Of a stretch of DNA of 64,000 nt, positions 36,553 through 47,006 are shown piece after piece. Location of the stretch: positions 4,960,001 to 5,024,000 of the forward strand of contig NZ_VIWU01000001.1 of NCBI RefSeq assembly GCF_007994075.1, written 5' to 3'. Each line of letters begins with the position of its first letter. The first letter of the stretch is position 1. A program made the translations under genes and the position numbers. Source of the stretch: Pseudonocardia hierapolitana. GTDB lineage: Bacteria; Actinomycetota; Actinomycetes; Mycobacteriales; Pseudonocardiaceae. Below the pieces are notes generated by a model that worked only from the letters and a program-made list of their open reading frames with translations, was not told where the DNA came from and did no database searches.

Positions 36553-37743
36553 TCACGATGAGGAGACCGGCTCGCAGGCCGGGCCGGTGCGCAGGGCCAC
36601 CGCCACCTCCAGGCGGGCCGTGGGGTCGTCGAGCGCCCCGCTGAACGTCTCGCGCAGGGAGGCGAGGCGGTAGCGCACGGTCTGCGGGTGCACGTGCAGC
36701 GCGGCGGCCGTGGCGGTGACGTCGCCATGGGCGTCCAGCCATGCGCGCAGGGTCTCCTCGGCGCGTGCGGCGGCGCCGGCCGGCAGGGCGCGCAGCGGGG
36801 CCAGTGCGCGCTCGGCGAGGGCGGCGGCGAGCTCAGGGGCCGCCGCGAGCAGCAGCGGAAGGAAGTGCTCGTCGGCTCGGACGAGGGGCGTGTCGCCGTC
36901 CAGCCGGCCTGCGGCGTGCAGCGGCCACGCGGCCTGGGCCAGCCCGGTCGAGCGGTGTGCGTTCGCGGGTTCCACCACCGGTCCGAGCACGGCCCGCCGT
37001 GCACCTGTGGCGCCGCGGACGCGGTCCAGCCAGGCCGAGTCCGCCTCGCCACGCGCGGCCACGATGACGAGCCCCACCGGGTCCAGGTCGGCGCCGACCG
37101 CGCCGGGCAGACGGGCGGCGACGGCCACCGCGTCCTCCACGACGAGCGCCGCGACCCGGGCCGGCACGGTCCAGCCCGCCGCCGCGGCGGCCCGTTCCAG
37201 CTCGGCGGCCACGGGCGGCGTCGGGCGGGCGAGCAGCTCCACGAGCGCATGCCGGCGGGCCTGCAACGATCCCGCCTGGCTGGCCTCTTCGTCCGCCCAG
37301 CCGGCCACGGACGCGGCGCTGATCTGCTCGATGTAGCCGAACAGCGCCTCGGCCAGGCTGAAGATCACCTCCGGGGGCAATCTCCGCGCGGTGGTGCTGG
37401 CGGCGAGGCGCTGCCACAGCGTTCGCGTCCCCACCTGGTACGCGGTCTGCAAGGCCGCGAGCGTGCGGCCCTCCCGGTGCTCCAGCTGGCCGAGCGCGCG
37501 GTACACGGTGGCGTCGTCGAGGGGGTCGTCGCGGCCCAGCAGATCGAGGAACTGACCCAGCGCCACCGAGACGCCCTCGGTGATCCGGGCGCCGAAGCGC
37601 CCGGTGAGCGGCCGGGCGTACTCGGGAACCTCCGCGCGGACGGCGGCGATGATGCCGTCGATCGTGCCGGCGAGCTCGGGCCGCAGCGCGGTGCCGACCC
37701 AGCTCGGTACCCGGGACCAGGGGCGGTCCATCGCCACTGCCAC
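36553..37743 (-). CDS. PucR/CdaR-type transcriptional regulator
   Basis: This is a 396-residue protein. The C-terminal PucR helix-turn-helix is [30 protein letters not shown] region near residues 335-375; a GGDEF-like CdaR middle domain and an N-terminal helical region (RsbR-like, about 40-150) precede it. No effector is evident. The GTG start directly abuts the stop of the ACT-domain gene (no base between), so the two are probably one transcript. Confidence 0.82.
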   Translation of the reverse strand: MAVAMDRPWSRVPSWVGTALRPELAGTIDGIIAAVRAEVPEYARPLTGRFGARITEGVSVALGQFLDLLGRDDPLDDATVYRALGQLEHREGRTLAALQTAYQVGTRTLWQRLAASTTARRLPPEVIFSLAEALFGYIEQISAASVAGWADEEASQAGSLQARRHALVELLARPTPPVAAELERAAAAAGWTVPARVAALVVEDAVAVAARLPGAVGADLDPVGLVIVAARGEADSAWLDRVRGATGARRAVLGPVVEPANAHRSTGLAQAAWPLHAAGRLDGDTPLVRADEHFLPLLLAAAPELAAALAERALAPLRALPAGAAARAEETLRAWLDAHGDVTATAAALHVHPQTVRYRLASLRETFSGALDDPTARLEVAVALRTGPACEPVSSS

Positions 37744-38397
37744 TTACGGCCCGAGGACGGTGACGACGATGCCCGTGAGGTGGGTGAGGCGCGCCAGCTC
37801 CGAGGGGCGGAACGCGGGCCCGCCGGGCCGCCCGACGACGAGCGCCCGGTCCTTCGGGCCGAACGGCGCCGCGGCGAGCTCGGTGTCGAGCGCGCTCCAC
37901 GGCTCCGGCACCCAGTGCACCTCGGGATCCAGCACCGTCGCCTTCTCCAGTGGCAGCCACGGCAGGTCGCCCGCGCGCGTCTCGGGAGCGGCGGAGCTCT
38001 CCGCGAGCCGGTAGGACGAGCCGTTCTCGCGCGCCGCGATGAGCGCCCAGCCGGCCCGGAAGATCCGTGGCACGCCGTCGGCGAGCAGCTGGAGCCCGTT
38101 GTCGGGGTCGCCGGCGATCTGGTCGATCAGCTCCAGCTCGCGGTGGGTCTCGAGCCTGCCCGAGTGGGGCCGGACCGACTCGACCTCCACGCCCGGCACC
38201 GACTCGGCGGCCGTGATGAGCACGTCCGGCGGCCGGCCGTGCGGCAGTTCGACGGCGAGGTCGTCCACCGCATGGCCCTGGCCGCGTTCCACCACGTCGA
38301 CGCCGAGGATGTCTGCACCCGCGTTGCCCAGCGCGGTGGCCACAGCCCCGAGGCTGCCCGGCTTGTCCGGAAGCACGACCCGGAGCAGGAACGACAC
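37744..38397 (-). CDS. ACT-domain protein (Rv3013-like)
   Basis: This 217-residue protein starts with an ACT domain ([37 protein letters not shown]), which binds amino acids in regulatory proteins. The C-terminal 130 residues are unassigned. It is divergent from gatC; mycobacteria have the ACT protein Rv3013 in the same place and orientation, from memory. GTG 38397 places the ACT domain at the very N-terminus. It may sense an amino acid and could act with the PucR protein encoded next. Confidence 0.78.
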   Translation of the reverse strand: MSFLLRVVLPDKPGSLGAVATALGNAGADILGVDVVERGQGHAVDDLAVELPHGRPPDVLITAAESVPGVEVESVRPHSGRLETHRELELIDQIAGDPDNGLQLLADGVPRIFRAGWALIAARENGSSYRLAESSAAPETRAGDLPWLPLEKATVLDPEVHWVPEPWSALDTELAAAPFGPKDRALVVGRPGGPAFRPSELARLTHLTGIVVTVLGP

Positions 38398-38554
38398 ACC
38401 ACACGTCCTCTCGCGTACACGCCCCCCACCGCGGGACTGCTCCCGCCGCAGTCGGGGCGGTTCACGCGGCGGCACTGCTCCCCGGATTGTGTCAGGAGCG
38501 GGCGGTTTCGGCACGACATCCGGTACGGACGACAGCCCGTACCTGCCCCGCTAC

Positions 38555-38560
38555 TAGACT
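38555..38560 (+). promoter_or_regulatory. Candidate -10 for gatCAB
   Basis: TAGACT lies 93 bases before the gatC start, in the divergent gap with the ACT gene. I find no convincing -35, so this is tentative. Confidence 0.3.
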
Positions 38561-38653
38561 CTCAGGGGTCGATGCCGGCGCCTGGCGCGGTATCGGGATC
38601 GCCATCGTCCGCACCGGTTGCGGGCCTCCGCACGCACACCGTCCTGGAGGGAC

Positions 38654-38971
38654 ATGTCCGCCGAATCCGCGGCAGCGCACATCAGCCGGGAGGAGGTTGC
38701 TCACCTCGCCCGGCTCTCCCGGCTCGCCGTCACCGACGACGAGCTGGACGTCTTCGCCGGCCAGCTCGAGGTGATCCTCGGTGCGGTCGCCCGCGTCGGC
38801 GAGGTCGCCGCCGACGACATCCCGCCCACCTCCCACGCGGTGCCGCTGCAGAACGTGTTCCGCCCCGACGAGCTGCGCCCCGGCCTGACCCAGGAGCAGG
38901 CGCTGGCCTGTGCCCCCGCCGCGGAGGACGGCCGCTTCCGCGTCCCGCAGATCCTGGGGGAGGAGGCATGA
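38654..38971 (+). CDS. gatC: Asp/Glu-tRNA amidotransferase subunit C
   Basis: This 105-residue GatC has the typical [20 protein letters not shown] start, [12 protein letters not shown], and the C-terminal belt [28 protein letters not shown]. It ties GatA and GatB together in the amidotransferase that converts Glu-tRNA(Gln) to Gln-tRNA(Gln) (and Asp-tRNA(Asn) where needed). TGGAGGGAC precedes the ATG. gatA starts inside its stop (ATGA). Confidence 0.95.
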   Translation: MSAESAAAHISREEVAHLARLSRLAVTDDELDVFAGQLEVILGAVARVGEVAADDIPPTSHAVPLQNVFRPDELRPGLTQEQALACAPAAEDGRFRVPQILGEEA

Positions 38972-40473
38972 GCGAGCTCACGCGGATGACGGCGGCCGAG
39001 CTGGCCGCGACGATCCACTCCCGCGAGGTGTCGGCCGTCGAGGTCGCACAGGCCCACCTCGACCGGATCGCGGCCGTCGACGGGCGGGTGCACGCGTTCC
39101 TGCACGTCGCGGCCGACGCAGCGCTCGCCTCGGCGGCGATGGTGGACGAGGGCCTCGCCGCGGGCAACCCGCCCGCGTCGCCGCTGGCCGGTGTGCCGCT
39201 GGCGCTCAAGGACGTGTTCACCACGATCGACATGCCCACCACGGCGGGCTCGAAGATCCTCGACGGGTGGCACCCGCCCTACGACGCCACGGTCACGGCC
39301 CGCTTGCGGGCGGCCGGGATCACGATCCTGGGCAAGACCAACATGGACGAGTTCGCGATGGGCTCGTCCACCGAGTACTCGGCGTTCGGGCCCACCCGCA
39401 ACCCGTGGGACACCACCCGCGTGCCGGGCGGGTCCGGTGGCGGCTCGGCGGCGGCGCTCGCCGCGTTCGAGGCGCCGCTCGCGATCGGCACCGACACCGG
39501 CGGCTCGATCCGCCAGCCGGCCGCGTTCACCGGCACCGTCGGCGCCAAGCCCACCTACGGTGGCGTCTCCCGCTACGGCCTGATCGCCTGCGCGTCCTCG
39601 CTCGACCAGGGCGGCCCCTGCGCCCGCACGGTGCTCGACACCGCGCTGCTGCACGAGGTGATCGCCGGGTACGACCCCATGGACTCCACCTCGATCGACC
39701 AGCCGGTGCCCGGGGTCGTCGACGCCGCACGCCGCGGCGCCGACGCCGACCTGTCCGGGCTGCGCGTCGGGGTGGTCCGCGAGCTGTCCGGCGAGGGCTA
39801 CCAGCCCGGCGTGCGCGCGTCCTACGAGGACGCCCTGCGCCGGCTGGAGAAGCTCGGCGCGGAGCTGGTGGAGGTCTCCTGCCCGCACTTCGAGTACGGG
39901 CTGGCGGCGTACTACCTGATCCTGCCCAGCGAGGTGTCGTCCAACCTCGCCCGGTTCGACGCCATGCGCTACGGCCTGCGCGTCGAGCACGGGGCGTCGG
40001 CCGAGGAGGTCATGGCCGCCACCCGCGAGGCCGGGTTCGGCCCCGAGGTGAAGCGCCGGGTCATCCTCGGCACGTACGCGCTCTCGTCCGGCTACTGGGA
40101 CGCCTACTACGGGCAGGCCCAGAAGGTGCGCACGCTCATCAGCCGCGACTTCGCCGCGGCGTTCGAGCGGGCCGACGTGCTGGTCTCGCCGACAGCGCCG
40201 ACCACCCCGTTCAAGATCGGCGACAAGGTCGACGACCCGCTCGCCATGTACCTCAACGACCTCGCCACGATCCCGACCAACCTGGCGGGCACCGCGGCGA
40301 TGTCGGTGCCGTCCGGTCTCGCCGACGACGGCCTGCCGGTCGGCCTGCAGGTCATGGCGCCCGCGCTGGGCGAGGCCGTCATGTACCGGGTGGCGGCGGC
40401 GTTCGAGGCCGCGCGCAACTCCGAGGGCGGCACCGTGATCGATCGCATCCCTTCGCTGGAGGTTCCGTCGTGA
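38968..40473 (+). CDS. gatA: Glutamyl-tRNA(Gln) amidotransferase subunit A
   Basis: This is a 501-residue amidase. The Ser-cisSer-Lys triad is seen in [10 protein letters not shown] (Lys), [14 protein letters not shown] and [14 protein letters not shown] (Ser). It releases ammonia from glutamine for GatB. The frame stays open for hundreds of codons upstream, but the start at 38968 overlapping gatC is clearly correct by family length. gatB overlaps its stop by 4 bases (GTGA). Mycobacteria have pfkA between gatA and gatB; it is absent here. Confidence 0.96.
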   Translation: MSELTRMTAAELAATIHSREVSAVEVAQAHLDRIAAVDGRVHAFLHVAADAALASAAMVDEGLAAGNPPASPLAGVPLALKDVFTTIDMPTTAGSKILDGWHPPYDATVTARLRAAGITILGKTNMDEFAMGSSTEYSAFGPTRNPWDTTRVPGGSGGGSAAALAAFEAPLAIGTDTGGSIRQPAAFTGTVGAKPTYGGVSRYGLIACASSLDQGGPCARTVLDTALLHEVIAGYDPMDSTSIDQPVPGVVDAARRGADADLSGLRVGVVRELSGEGYQPGVRASYEDALRRLEKLGAELVEVSCPHFEYGLAAYYLILPSEVSSNLARFDAMRYGLRVEHGASAEEVMAATREAGFGPEVKRRVILGTYALSSGYWDAYYGQAQKVRTLISRDFAAAFERADVLVSPTAPTTPFKIGDKVDDPLAMYLNDLATIPTNLAGTAAMSVPSGLADDGLPVGLQVMAPALGEAVMYRVAAAFEAARNSEGGTVIDRIPSLEVPS

Positions 40474-41969
40474 GTGCGCCGACGCTCGTCGACTACGCCG
40501 ATGTGCTGGAGCGCTTCGACCCGGTGCTCGGGCTCGAGGTGCACGTCGAGCTCAACACGCAGACCAAGATGTTCTGCGGCTGCCCCACCGCGTTCGGGGC
40601 GGAGCCGAACACCCAGGTGTGTCCGGTGTGCCTGGGGCTGCCGGGGGCGCTGCCGGTGGTCAACCGCTCCGCGGTGGAGTCGGCGATCCGGATCGGGCTG
40701 GCGCTGAACTGCACGATCGCGCCGTGGGGCCGGTTCGCGCGGAAGAACTACTTCTACCCGGACATGCCGAAGAACTTCCAGACGTCCCAGTACGACGAGC
40801 CGATCGCCGTGAACGGGTACCTGGACGTGCCGCTCGACGACGGCTCGGTGTTCCGCGTGGAGATCGAGCGCGCGCACATGGAGGAGGACACCGGCAAGTC
40901 GCTGCACGTCGGCGGTGCCACCGGGCGCATCCACGGCGCCGAGTACTCCCTGCTCGACTACAACCGGGCGGGCGTCCCGCTGATCGAGATCGTCACCAAG
41001 CCGGTCGTCGGCACGGGCGAGCGGGCGCCCGAGGTCGCGCGCGCCTACGTCACGGCGCTGCGCGACCTGCTGCGTGCCCTCGGCGTCTCCGACGTGCGCA
41101 TGGACCAGGGATCGCTGCGCTGCGACGCGAACGTGTCGCTCATGCCGAAGGGCGCGACCGAGTTCGGCACCCGCACCGAGACCAAGAACGTCAACTCGCT
41201 GCGGTCGGTGGAGCGGGCCGTCCGGTACGAGATGACGCGCCAGGCGGGCGTGCTGCTCGCCGGCGAGCGCGTGACCCAGGAGACGCGGCACTTCGACGAG
41301 TCCACCGGCACGACCTCGGCGGGACGGACGAAGGAGACCGCCGAGGACTACCGGTACTTCCCGGAGCCCGACCTGGTGCCGATCGCGCCGCCCGCGGAGT
41401 GGATCGAGGAGCTGCGCGCCACGCTGCCCGAGCTGCCGTGGGAGCGCCGCCGCCGGATCACGGCCGAGTGGGGGCTCACCGACCTGGAGCTGCGGGACCT
41501 CGTCAACGCCGGGGCGCTCGACCTCATCGAGTCCACGGTCGCGGCGGGCGCCCCCGCTGGTGAGGCCCGTTCGTGGTGGGTCTCGTACCTGACGCAGCAG
41601 GCAAACGCCCGTGGCGTCGAGCTGGCAGGGCTCCCGATCACCCCGGCTCAGGTGGCGCGGGTGATCGCGCTCGTGGCGGCGGGCGAGCTGTCCAACAAGC
41701 TGGCTCGCCAGGTGGTCGACGGCGTGCTGGCCGGCGAGGGGGAGCCCGACGACGTCGTCGCGGCACGTGGCCTCGCCGTCGTCTCCGACGACACCGCGCT
41801 GCTCGCCGCCGTCGACGAGGCCCTCGCGGCCCAGCCGGACGTCGCCGAGAAGATCCGCGGTGGCAAGGTCCAGGCCGCGGGTGCCATCGTCGGGGCGGTC
41901 ATGAAGGCGACGAAGGGCCAGGCCGACGCCAAGCGCGTGCGGGAGCTGGTCATCGAGCGCTGCAGCTGA
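40470..41969 (+). CDS. gatB: Asp/Glu-tRNA amidotransferase subunit B
   Basis: This is a 499-residue GatB. The kinase domain has [20 protein letters not shown] with a Cys4 zinc site (CGCP, CPVC), [21 protein letters not shown] and [13 protein letters not shown]; the C-terminal YqeY-like tail binds tRNA. It activates Glu-tRNA(Gln) for amidation. GTG 40470 overlaps the gatA stop. After it, 72 GC-rich bases separate it from the convergent lipoprotein gene. Confidence 0.96.
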   Translation: MSAPTLVDYADVLERFDPVLGLEVHVELNTQTKMFCGCPTAFGAEPNTQVCPVCLGLPGALPVVNRSAVESAIRIGLALNCTIAPWGRFARKNYFYPDMPKNFQTSQYDEPIAVNGYLDVPLDDGSVFRVEIERAHMEEDTGKSLHVGGATGRIHGAEYSLLDYNRAGVPLIEIVTKPVVGTGERAPEVARAYVTALRDLLRALGVSDVRMDQGSLRCDANVSLMPKGATEFGTRTETKNVNSLRSVERAVRYEMTRQAGVLLAGERVTQETRHFDESTGTTSAGRTKETAEDYRYFPEPDLVPIAPPAEWIEELRATLPELPWERRRRITAEWGLTDLELRDLVNAGALDLIESTVAAGAPAGEARSWWVSYLTQQANARGVELAGLPITPAQVARVIALVAAGELSNKLARQVVDGVLAGEGEPDDVVAARGLAVVSDDTALLAAVDEALAAQPDVAEKIRGGKVQAAGAIVGAVMKATKGQADAKRVRELVIERCS

Positions 41970-42041
41970 GCGGGCCGGCTCGGGGGCGGGGCCGGTCGGC
42001 ACCGGCTGCGCGTCCGGCTCCTGATCAGCCGCCTCCCGGGC

Positions 42042-43181
42042 TCAGTCCATACCCCCACCCGGTGCGAGCGGCAGGATGCGGACGACACGGTCGTCCGAGG
42101 ACACCGGGTAGCCCCCCGCCCTGTTGACGGTGCCGAGCCACAGCAGGCCGTCGGGCGCCGTCGTGGCCGCGGAGAGCCGCCCGTAGGTCTCCTGCAGCAG
42201 GGTCTCGGGGGCCCCGACGAACTGGTTCTTCGGGTCGGTCCGGATCACGAACAGCGACTGCGGACGCACCTGGGCAACGGCGACTGCTCCGTCCTGCGCC
42301 GTGCAGCCCGCCACGCCGGGCCGGTCCGGCCAGCGCCACGCCGGGGCCGGGAGCTGGCCGGGCACGATCAGGTGCAGCGCGTCCTCTCCCACCCGCCGGT
42401 CGGTGACCCAGGCCGCGCCGCGTCGCGGATCGATGCAGATCCCGCCGGGGGACTGCAGCCCGGAGCTCATCGTCGGCGAGAGGGGGTCCGGGTTGCCCTT
42501 GGCCGGACGGCCCTGCAGGTCGATGCGCAGGAGCTTCCCGGCCAGGGAATCGGGAGCGGGGACGGGTTGGCCCGCGTTGCCGGTGGCCACGAGCAGCGAG
42601 CCGTCGTCGTCGACGGCGAGCGCGCCGCCGTTGTTCGCCGGGCCGCGGGGGATGCCGGTGAGGACGGGTTTGGCGGGCTCGCCCGCCGCGAGCCGGACGA
42701 CGCGGTTGTCCTCCGGCGTGGTGATGTAGGCGTAGACGAGCTGGTCCTCGATGTAGGACGGCGACAGCACCAGCCCGGTGAGGCCACCGCCGCCGGTCGT
42801 GTCCACCGGCACGGTGGCCACCAGTTCCGGCTCGCTGCCCTGCTCGATCCGCAGCACCCGCCCGGTGCGCCGCTCGCCGACCAGCGCGGAGGCAGCGTCC
42901 GGGAGGACGGCGATGGCGCCGACCGGATCCAAGCAGGTGGCGACGACCTGAGGGTCGGGGTCCTGGCAGCCCGACGGCGCCTGCTGCGGACCGGTCTGCC
43001 CCTCTTCGCCCGGCGGCTGTGGGGTCTGGGGCGCGGGCGAGGGCTCGGGCACCTGCGGTGGCCCGCCCAGCTCGCCTGCGCCCTCGAGCTGCTCGTGCCA
43101 CTCGCGCGGGCCCTGCTCGGGGAACGTGGCGCACCCGCCGAGCGTCAGCACGAGCAGCGCCGCCGCGGCCGTGCGCCGCAC
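42042..43181 (-). CDS. LppZ-like lipoprotein, PQQ-dependent sugar dehydrogenase fold
   Basis: This exported protein of about 379 residues starts with a signal peptide ending in the lipobox LTLGGC, then a Pro/Glu/Gln-rich linker (about 40-75), then a six-bladed beta-propeller: LTGLVLSPSYIEDQLVYAYI, GPANNGGALAVDDDGSLLVA, LLRIDLQGRPAKGNPDPL, LQSPGGICIDPRRGAAWVTD. The propeller resembles soluble glucose/aldose dehydrogenases; the mycobacterial counterpart is LppZ. Start GTG 43181 or 43193. Substrate and cofactor are not shown. Confidence 0.85.
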   Translation of the reverse strand: MRRTAAAALLVLTLGGCATFPEQGPREWHEQLEGAGELGGPPQVPEPSPAPQTPQPPGEEGQTGPQQAPSGCQDPDPQVVATCLDPVGAIAVLPDAASALVGERRTGRVLRIEQGSEPELVATVPVDTTGGGGLTGLVLSPSYIEDQLVYAYITTPEDNRVVRLAAGEPAKPVLTGIPRGPANNGGALAVDDDGSLLVATGNAGQPVPAPDSLAGKLLRIDLQGRPAKGNPDPLSPTMSSGLQSPGGICIDPRRGAAWVTDRRVGEDALHLIVPGQLPAPAWRWPDRPGVAGCTAQDGAVAVAQVRPQSLFVIRTDPKNQFVGAPETLLQETYGRLSAATTAPDGLLWLGTVNRAGGYPVSSDDRVVRILPLAPGGGMD

Positions 43182-43289
43182 CCGTCCTCCCACGAGGTCC
43201 AGGCTATGTGGCTGCGGGTGAGCGGCCGGTGAATAGTGCCGGGGCGTCGCCGTCCACCAGGCTCGCTCCACCGTCGGGGATCCGCACGG

Positions 43290-43337
43290 CAGCAAAGCCA
43301 CTTTGCTGGCACGCGTTCCAGCAAAGTGGCATTGCTG
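43290..43337. repeat. Variant palindrome related to the dispersed repeat
   Basis: CAGCAAAGCCACTTTGCTGG (43290-43309) pairs with 43318-43337 with one mismatch, around an 8-base loop. Its core AAAGCCACNTT is shared with the other repeats. It lies between the divergent lipoprotein and DoxX genes. Confidence 0.7.
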
Positions 43338-43365
43338 ACGTTCAACCCGGCTACGCTCGGGCGCC

Positions 43366-43959
43366 ATGAGCGACCAGCCCACGTCGATCCTGCCCGGCGC
43401 GGGCGGGTTCGGTTCCCCGGAGCCCGCGCAGACGCGGCCCAATCGCAGGCCGCTGGCGTGGAATCCCGGTACCGACATCGGGCTGCTCCTGCTGCGTTTC
43501 GCGGTCGGTGGCACGTTCTTCGCCCACGGGATGCAGATCGTGTCCGGCCTGTGGGGCGGCCCGGGCATCGACGGGTTCGCGCGCACCCTGGAGGGCTTCG
43601 CGTACCAGCAGCCCGTCGTCCTGGCCTGGGTCGCCGGGCTCACGGCGGTGGTCGGCGGCGCGTTGGTGGTGCTCGGCTTCCTGACTCCGCTCGCGGCGAC
43701 CGGGCTGCTCGCACTGATGATCAACTCGGTCGCGGTCAAGTTCGGGAACGGGTTCTTCATCGCCTCGCCCGCCGGGGCGAACGCGGTGGAGCTCGACGTG
43801 GTGCTGGGACTGGCCGCGGCCGGGCTCGCGCTCACCGGGGCCGGCCGGATCGCCGTGGACAAGGGGCGCACCTGGAACCTGCGCCCCGCTCCGTGGGGGG
43901 TTCTCGCCCTGGTGATCGGCCTGGCGGCCGGTGTGCTGGTGCTCGTACTGCTCCGGTGA
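43366..43959 (+). CDS. DoxX-family membrane protein
   Basis: This 197-residue protein has a cytoplasmic N-terminus of about 35 residues and four membrane helices. It carries the DoxX features LLLRFAVGGTFFAHGMQIV, GGALVVLGFLTPLAATGLLA and the polar NSVAVKFGNGFF. DoxX proteins are linked to redox and thiol stress, with unclear chemistry. It sits beside the LppZ-like gene, as in mycobacteria (Rv3005c/Rv3006 from memory). TACGCT 8 bases before the ATG suggests a leaderless mRNA. The kinase gene overlaps its stop. Confidence 0.85.
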   Translation: MSDQPTSILPGAGGFGSPEPAQTRPNRRPLAWNPGTDIGLLLLRFAVGGTFFAHGMQIVSGLWGGPGIDGFARTLEGFAYQQPVVLAWVAGLTAVVGGALVVLGFLTPLAATGLLALMINSVAVKFGNGFFIASPAGANAVELDVVLGLAAAGLALTGAGRIAVDKGRTWNLRPAPWGVLALVIGLAAGVLVLVLLR

Positions 43960-44879
43960 CGCCCCCACCGCCGGATTCCGCGTGGCTGCAGGCGGTGGCG
44001 CGGTGGGCGGGAGCGCCGGTGACGGTGACCGCGCGGGCGCCGCTCGCGGGCGGGTACGTCGCCGCCGCCGTCGAGCGCGTCGACCTGGATGCCGGTGACC
44101 GTCCCGCGGTGGTCGTCCTCAAACGGGCGCGGCCGAGCGAGGTGGCGGCGATGCGCGCGCTGGGGGTGGTGGCCGGCGTGGACCGGCCCCGCCTGCTCGC
44201 CACCGGCCGCGACCGGCACGGCCCATGGCTGGTCATGCCCTTCTACGCGGGCCCGGCGCTGGACGGCGGCGAGGTCCCCGCCGAGGTGTGGGACGTGCTC
44301 GGCCGCGTGCACACCCACTGGCACGGCAAGCGGCCGCGGGGTGTGCCCGTTGTCGACGCGCGCTGGTGGTGGGGGATGGTCACCGGGCACACGCTGCCCG
44401 CCGTCCGCGGCGCGCGCGATCGCACCGGCGACGCGCGGCTCGCCGAGATCGTCGGGCTGCTCGAGGCCTGGTCCACCGACGCCCGCCTGCGTACCGCGCT
44501 CGCACTGCTCCCGCGCACGCTCACGCACGGCGATGCGCACCGCGGCAACGTGCTGCTCGCCCCCGGCGGGGCGGTGCTGATCGACTGGGGGAACGCCCGC
44601 GTCGCACCGGCCGGGCTGGACGTCGCGACGCTGGCCGCGCAAGGAGTTGCGGCGCCCTCCGCGTACCACCCGCCGGCCCTCCCGCCCGCGCTGCGGGAGG
44701 TCGAGCGGCTCTGGGCGCAGGTCCAGGTGCACGTGCAGTACCTCGGCTTCGCCGCCGACCACCTGGGCGCCGCCCGCGTCACCGACATGGTCGAGACGGC
44801 CGCCCGCGCGCTCGACGAGCTCGGTCCTGCCCTGCAACGCTGCGGTCATGCCGCGCTTCGGCCCGATGTACGGCCCTGA
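43956..44879 (+). CDS. Aminoglycoside phosphotransferase-like kinase
   Basis: This is a 307-residue APH/choline-kinase-fold protein. The catalytic loop is LTHGDAHRGNVLL and the metal-binding motif VLIDWGNARVAP. The N-terminal lobe has VVLKRA as the ATP Lys. The substrate is unknown; antibiotic resistance is not implied. The GTG overlaps the DoxX stop (GTGA), and the ureohydrolase start lies 32 bases inside its 3' end, so three genes form one unit. Confidence 0.82.
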   Translation: MTPPPPDSAWLQAVARWAGAPVTVTARAPLAGGYVAAAVERVDLDAGDRPAVVVLKRARPSEVAAMRALGVVAGVDRPRLLATGRDRHGPWLVMPFYAGPALDGGEVPAEVWDVLGRVHTHWHGKRPRGVPVVDARWWWGMVTGHTLPAVRGARDRTGDARLAEIVGLLEAWSTDARLRTALALLPRTLTHGDAHRGNVLLAPGGAVLIDWGNARVAPAGLDVATLAAQGVAAPSAYHPPALPPALREVERLWAQVQVHVQYLGFAADHLGAARVTDMVETAARALDELGPALQRCGHAALRPDVRP

Positions 44880-45849
44880 CGTCACGTTCCTCGGCATCGA
44901 CCGCTGCACGATCGACGAGCCCGGCAGCTACGCGGGTGCCGACGTCGTCGTGCTCGGCGCGCCGTTCGACGGTGGCACGTCGCACCGGCCCGGCACGCGC
45001 TTCGGCCCGCAGGCGATCCGGACGACCGACTACCTGCCGCACGACCGGAGCCGCCCCAGCCTCGCCCTGCGGGTGGACGGGTTGCAGGACCTGCACGTGC
45101 TCGACGCCGGCGACGTGGAGATGTTCTCCGGCGATGCCGAGCGAAGCCTGCGGGTGCTCGAGGAGGCCGTCACGACGGTGGCGCGGAGCGGCGCGCTGCC
45201 GCTGGTCCTCGGCGGCGACCACGCCATCGCCTTCGCCGACGCGAAGGGGGTGGCCAACCACCACGGCCACGGCCGCGTCTCGATGATCCACTTCGATGCG
45301 CACGCCGACACCGGCGACATCCAGTCCGGCTCGCTGTGGGGGCACGGCGCGCCGATGCGCAGGCTGATCGAGTCCGGCGCGCTGCGCGGCGACCGTTTTC
45401 TGCAGCTCGGGCTGCGCGGGTACTGGCCCGGGCCGGAGACGCTCGCGTGGATGGCCGAGCAGGGCATGCGCTCGTTCGAGATGACCGAGATCGGTGCCCG
45501 GGGCCTGACGGCCTGCCTCGACGAGGCCTTCGCGATCGCCACGGACGAGTGTGAGGGCGTCTTCCTGTCCGTCGACATCGACGTCTGCGACCCCGGTCAC
45601 GCCCCCGGCACCGGCACACCGGAACCGGGTGGGTTCTCGGCCCGGCAGCTGCTCGACTCCGTGCGCCGCATCTGCATGGAGCTGCCGGTCGTCGGCATCG
45701 ACGTCGTCGAGGTCTCGCCGCCCCACGACCACGCCGACATCACCGCTGCGCTGGCCAACCGCGTGGTGCTGGAGGCGCTGTCGGGCCTGGCCTGGAAGAA
45801 GCGGGGGACCGGCCACGACCCGACCCGTCCCCTGCTGGACGGCCGTTAG
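44848..45849 (+). CDS. Agmatinase/ureohydrolase family protein
   Basis: This is a 333-residue arginase-fold enzyme. The manganese ligands are in LVLGGDHAIAF, IHFDAHADTG and VDIDVCDPGHAPGTGTPEPG. It probably cleaves a guanidino compound (agmatine, guanidinobutyrate or similar) to urea and an amine; I cannot tell which. The ATG at 44848 is inside the upstream kinase gene; the family N-terminus (RFGPMYGPDVTFLGI) begins right after it. Its stop overlaps the convergent SGNH gene stop by four bases. Confidence 0.88.
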   Translation: MPRFGPMYGPDVTFLGIDRCTIDEPGSYAGADVVVLGAPFDGGTSHRPGTRFGPQAIRTTDYLPHDRSRPSLALRVDGLQDLHVLDAGDVEMFSGDAERSLRVLEEAVTTVARSGALPLVLGGDHAIAFADAKGVANHHGHGRVSMIHFDAHADTGDIQSGSLWGHGAPMRRLIESGALRGDRFLQLGLRGYWPGPETLAWMAEQGMRSFEMTEIGARGLTACLDEAFAIATDECEGVFLSVDIDVCDPGHAPGTGTPEPGGFSARQLLDSVRRICMELPVVGIDVVEVSPPHDHADITAALANRVVLEALSGLAWKKRGTGHDPTRPLLDGR

Positions 45850-47006
45850 GCGAACGCGCCCCCGGCGCCGAACGCCAGCTTCGCGAAGCGTTCGCCGATG
45901 CGCTGGTGGGTGGCGGCATCCGGGTGCAGCCCGTCGGGCAGGGGCAGCTCGGCGAAGTCGGCCTCGCCGTAGAGGACGCGGCCGTCGAGGTGGTGCAGGT
46001 TCGGGTCGTCGGCGGCCCGCTGCTCCACGATCCGGGCCAGCTCCTCGCGGATGACCCGCAGCGTGAGCTTCCCGGCGGCGCGCTCCGCCGGGTCGCCGGT
46101 GGCCCGGAACTGCAGGGTCCCGGTGCTGAGGTCGGCGGCGCCCGGGCCCGGCGTGTCCTCGTGGATGGGGCAGAGCAGGGGCGAGACGACCAGCAGCGGC
46201 GTGCTGGGGTGGCCCTCGCGGATGGTGTCGAGGAAGCCGTGCACGGCGGGGGTGAAGGCGCGCAGCCGCATCAGGTCGGCGTTGACCAGGTTGATGCCGA
46301 GCTTGACACTGACCAGGTCCGCCGGGGTGTCGCGGATGGTGCGGGCCGTGAACGGATCGAGCAGCGCGCTGCCGCCCAGGCCGAGGTTCACCAGGTCGAC
46401 GCCGCCGAGCGACGCGGCCAGTGCGGCCCAGGTCGTGGTGGGGCTCGCGGCGTTCGAGCCGTGGCTGATCGAGCTGCCGTGGTGCACCCACACCCTGCGG
46501 CCGCCCGGCGGCACCGCCTCGACCGGGGCGTTGCTGCGCAGGGCGACCAGTTCGGTGATCTCGTTGTACGGCAGCCAGATCTCGACGTCCTTCACCCGCT
46601 CGGGGAGGCCGCTGAACCGAATGGTCCCCACCGGGCCGGGCTGGGTCTCCGCGGTACCGGTGGCCATGTCGAGCACCAGGAGGTTGCCACCGGTCCCCGT
46701 CGCCCGGCCGGCGAGGCGGCCGTCGACGAGCAGGTCGTACACCCCGTCGGCGCGCGGTGGGATGCCCCGGTAGGTGGGCCTGGTGCGCAGCGTGTCCAGC
46801 TCGACGGCGGTGGCTCGGGTCCGGAACACCAGGCGCACGCCGGACGGCTGGGCCTCGGCCATCGCCAGCTGCCCGTCCCCGCACTGGGCGCGAGCCCGCG
46901 CCGGGAGCCGGTGCGGCAGCAGGCCGTGCTCGGTGCGCTCCAGTTCGAGCGCACCGCGCAGGAGGCCGGCGGTGACCGGTGTGGTGATCCAGCTCGTCCG
47001 ACTCAC
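45846..47006 (-). CDS. SGNH/GDSL hydrolase with N-terminal beta domain
   Basis: This 386-residue protein has an N-terminal beta-sandwich (about 1-170) and a C-terminal SGNH domain. The nucleophile block is [12 protein letters not shown], followed by [13 protein letters not shown] (Gly), [13 protein letters not shown] (Asn) and the Asp-His pair in [15 protein letters not shown]. The two-domain layout recalls the SsfX3-type esterases/acyltransferases. No signal peptide is seen, so it acts in the cytosol. GTG 47006 overlaps the ilvD stop. Confidence 0.82.
   Translation of the reverse strand: MSRTSWITTPVTAGLLRGALELERTEHGLLPHRLPARARAQCGDGQLAMAEAQPSGVRLVFRTRATAVELDTLRTRPTYRGIPPRADGVYDLLVDGRLAGRATGTGGNLLVLDMATGTAETQPGPVGTIRFSGLPERVKDVEIWLPYNEITELVALRSNAPVEAVPPGGRRVWVHHGSSISHGSNAASPTTTWAALAASLGGVDLVNLGLGGSALLDPFTARTIRDTPADLVSVKLGINLVNADLMRLRAFTPAVHGFLDTIREGHPSTPLLVVSPLLCPIHEDTPGPGAADLSTGTLQFRATGDPAERAAGKLTLRVIREELARIVEQRAADDPNLHHLDGRVLYGEADFAELPLPDGLHPDAATHQRIGERFAKLAFGAGGAFA

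Noticed and set aside
36688..40473. Very long open frame of 1261 codons containing gatA
   Set aside because: Only the part from 38968 matches GatA. The rest runs antisense to the PucR and ACT genes and is open because of the GC bias of this genome.
43956..44879. Aminoglycoside resistance gene
   Set aside because: The kinase fold is right, but this family covers many small-molecule kinases and the context is housekeeping, so resistance is not supported.
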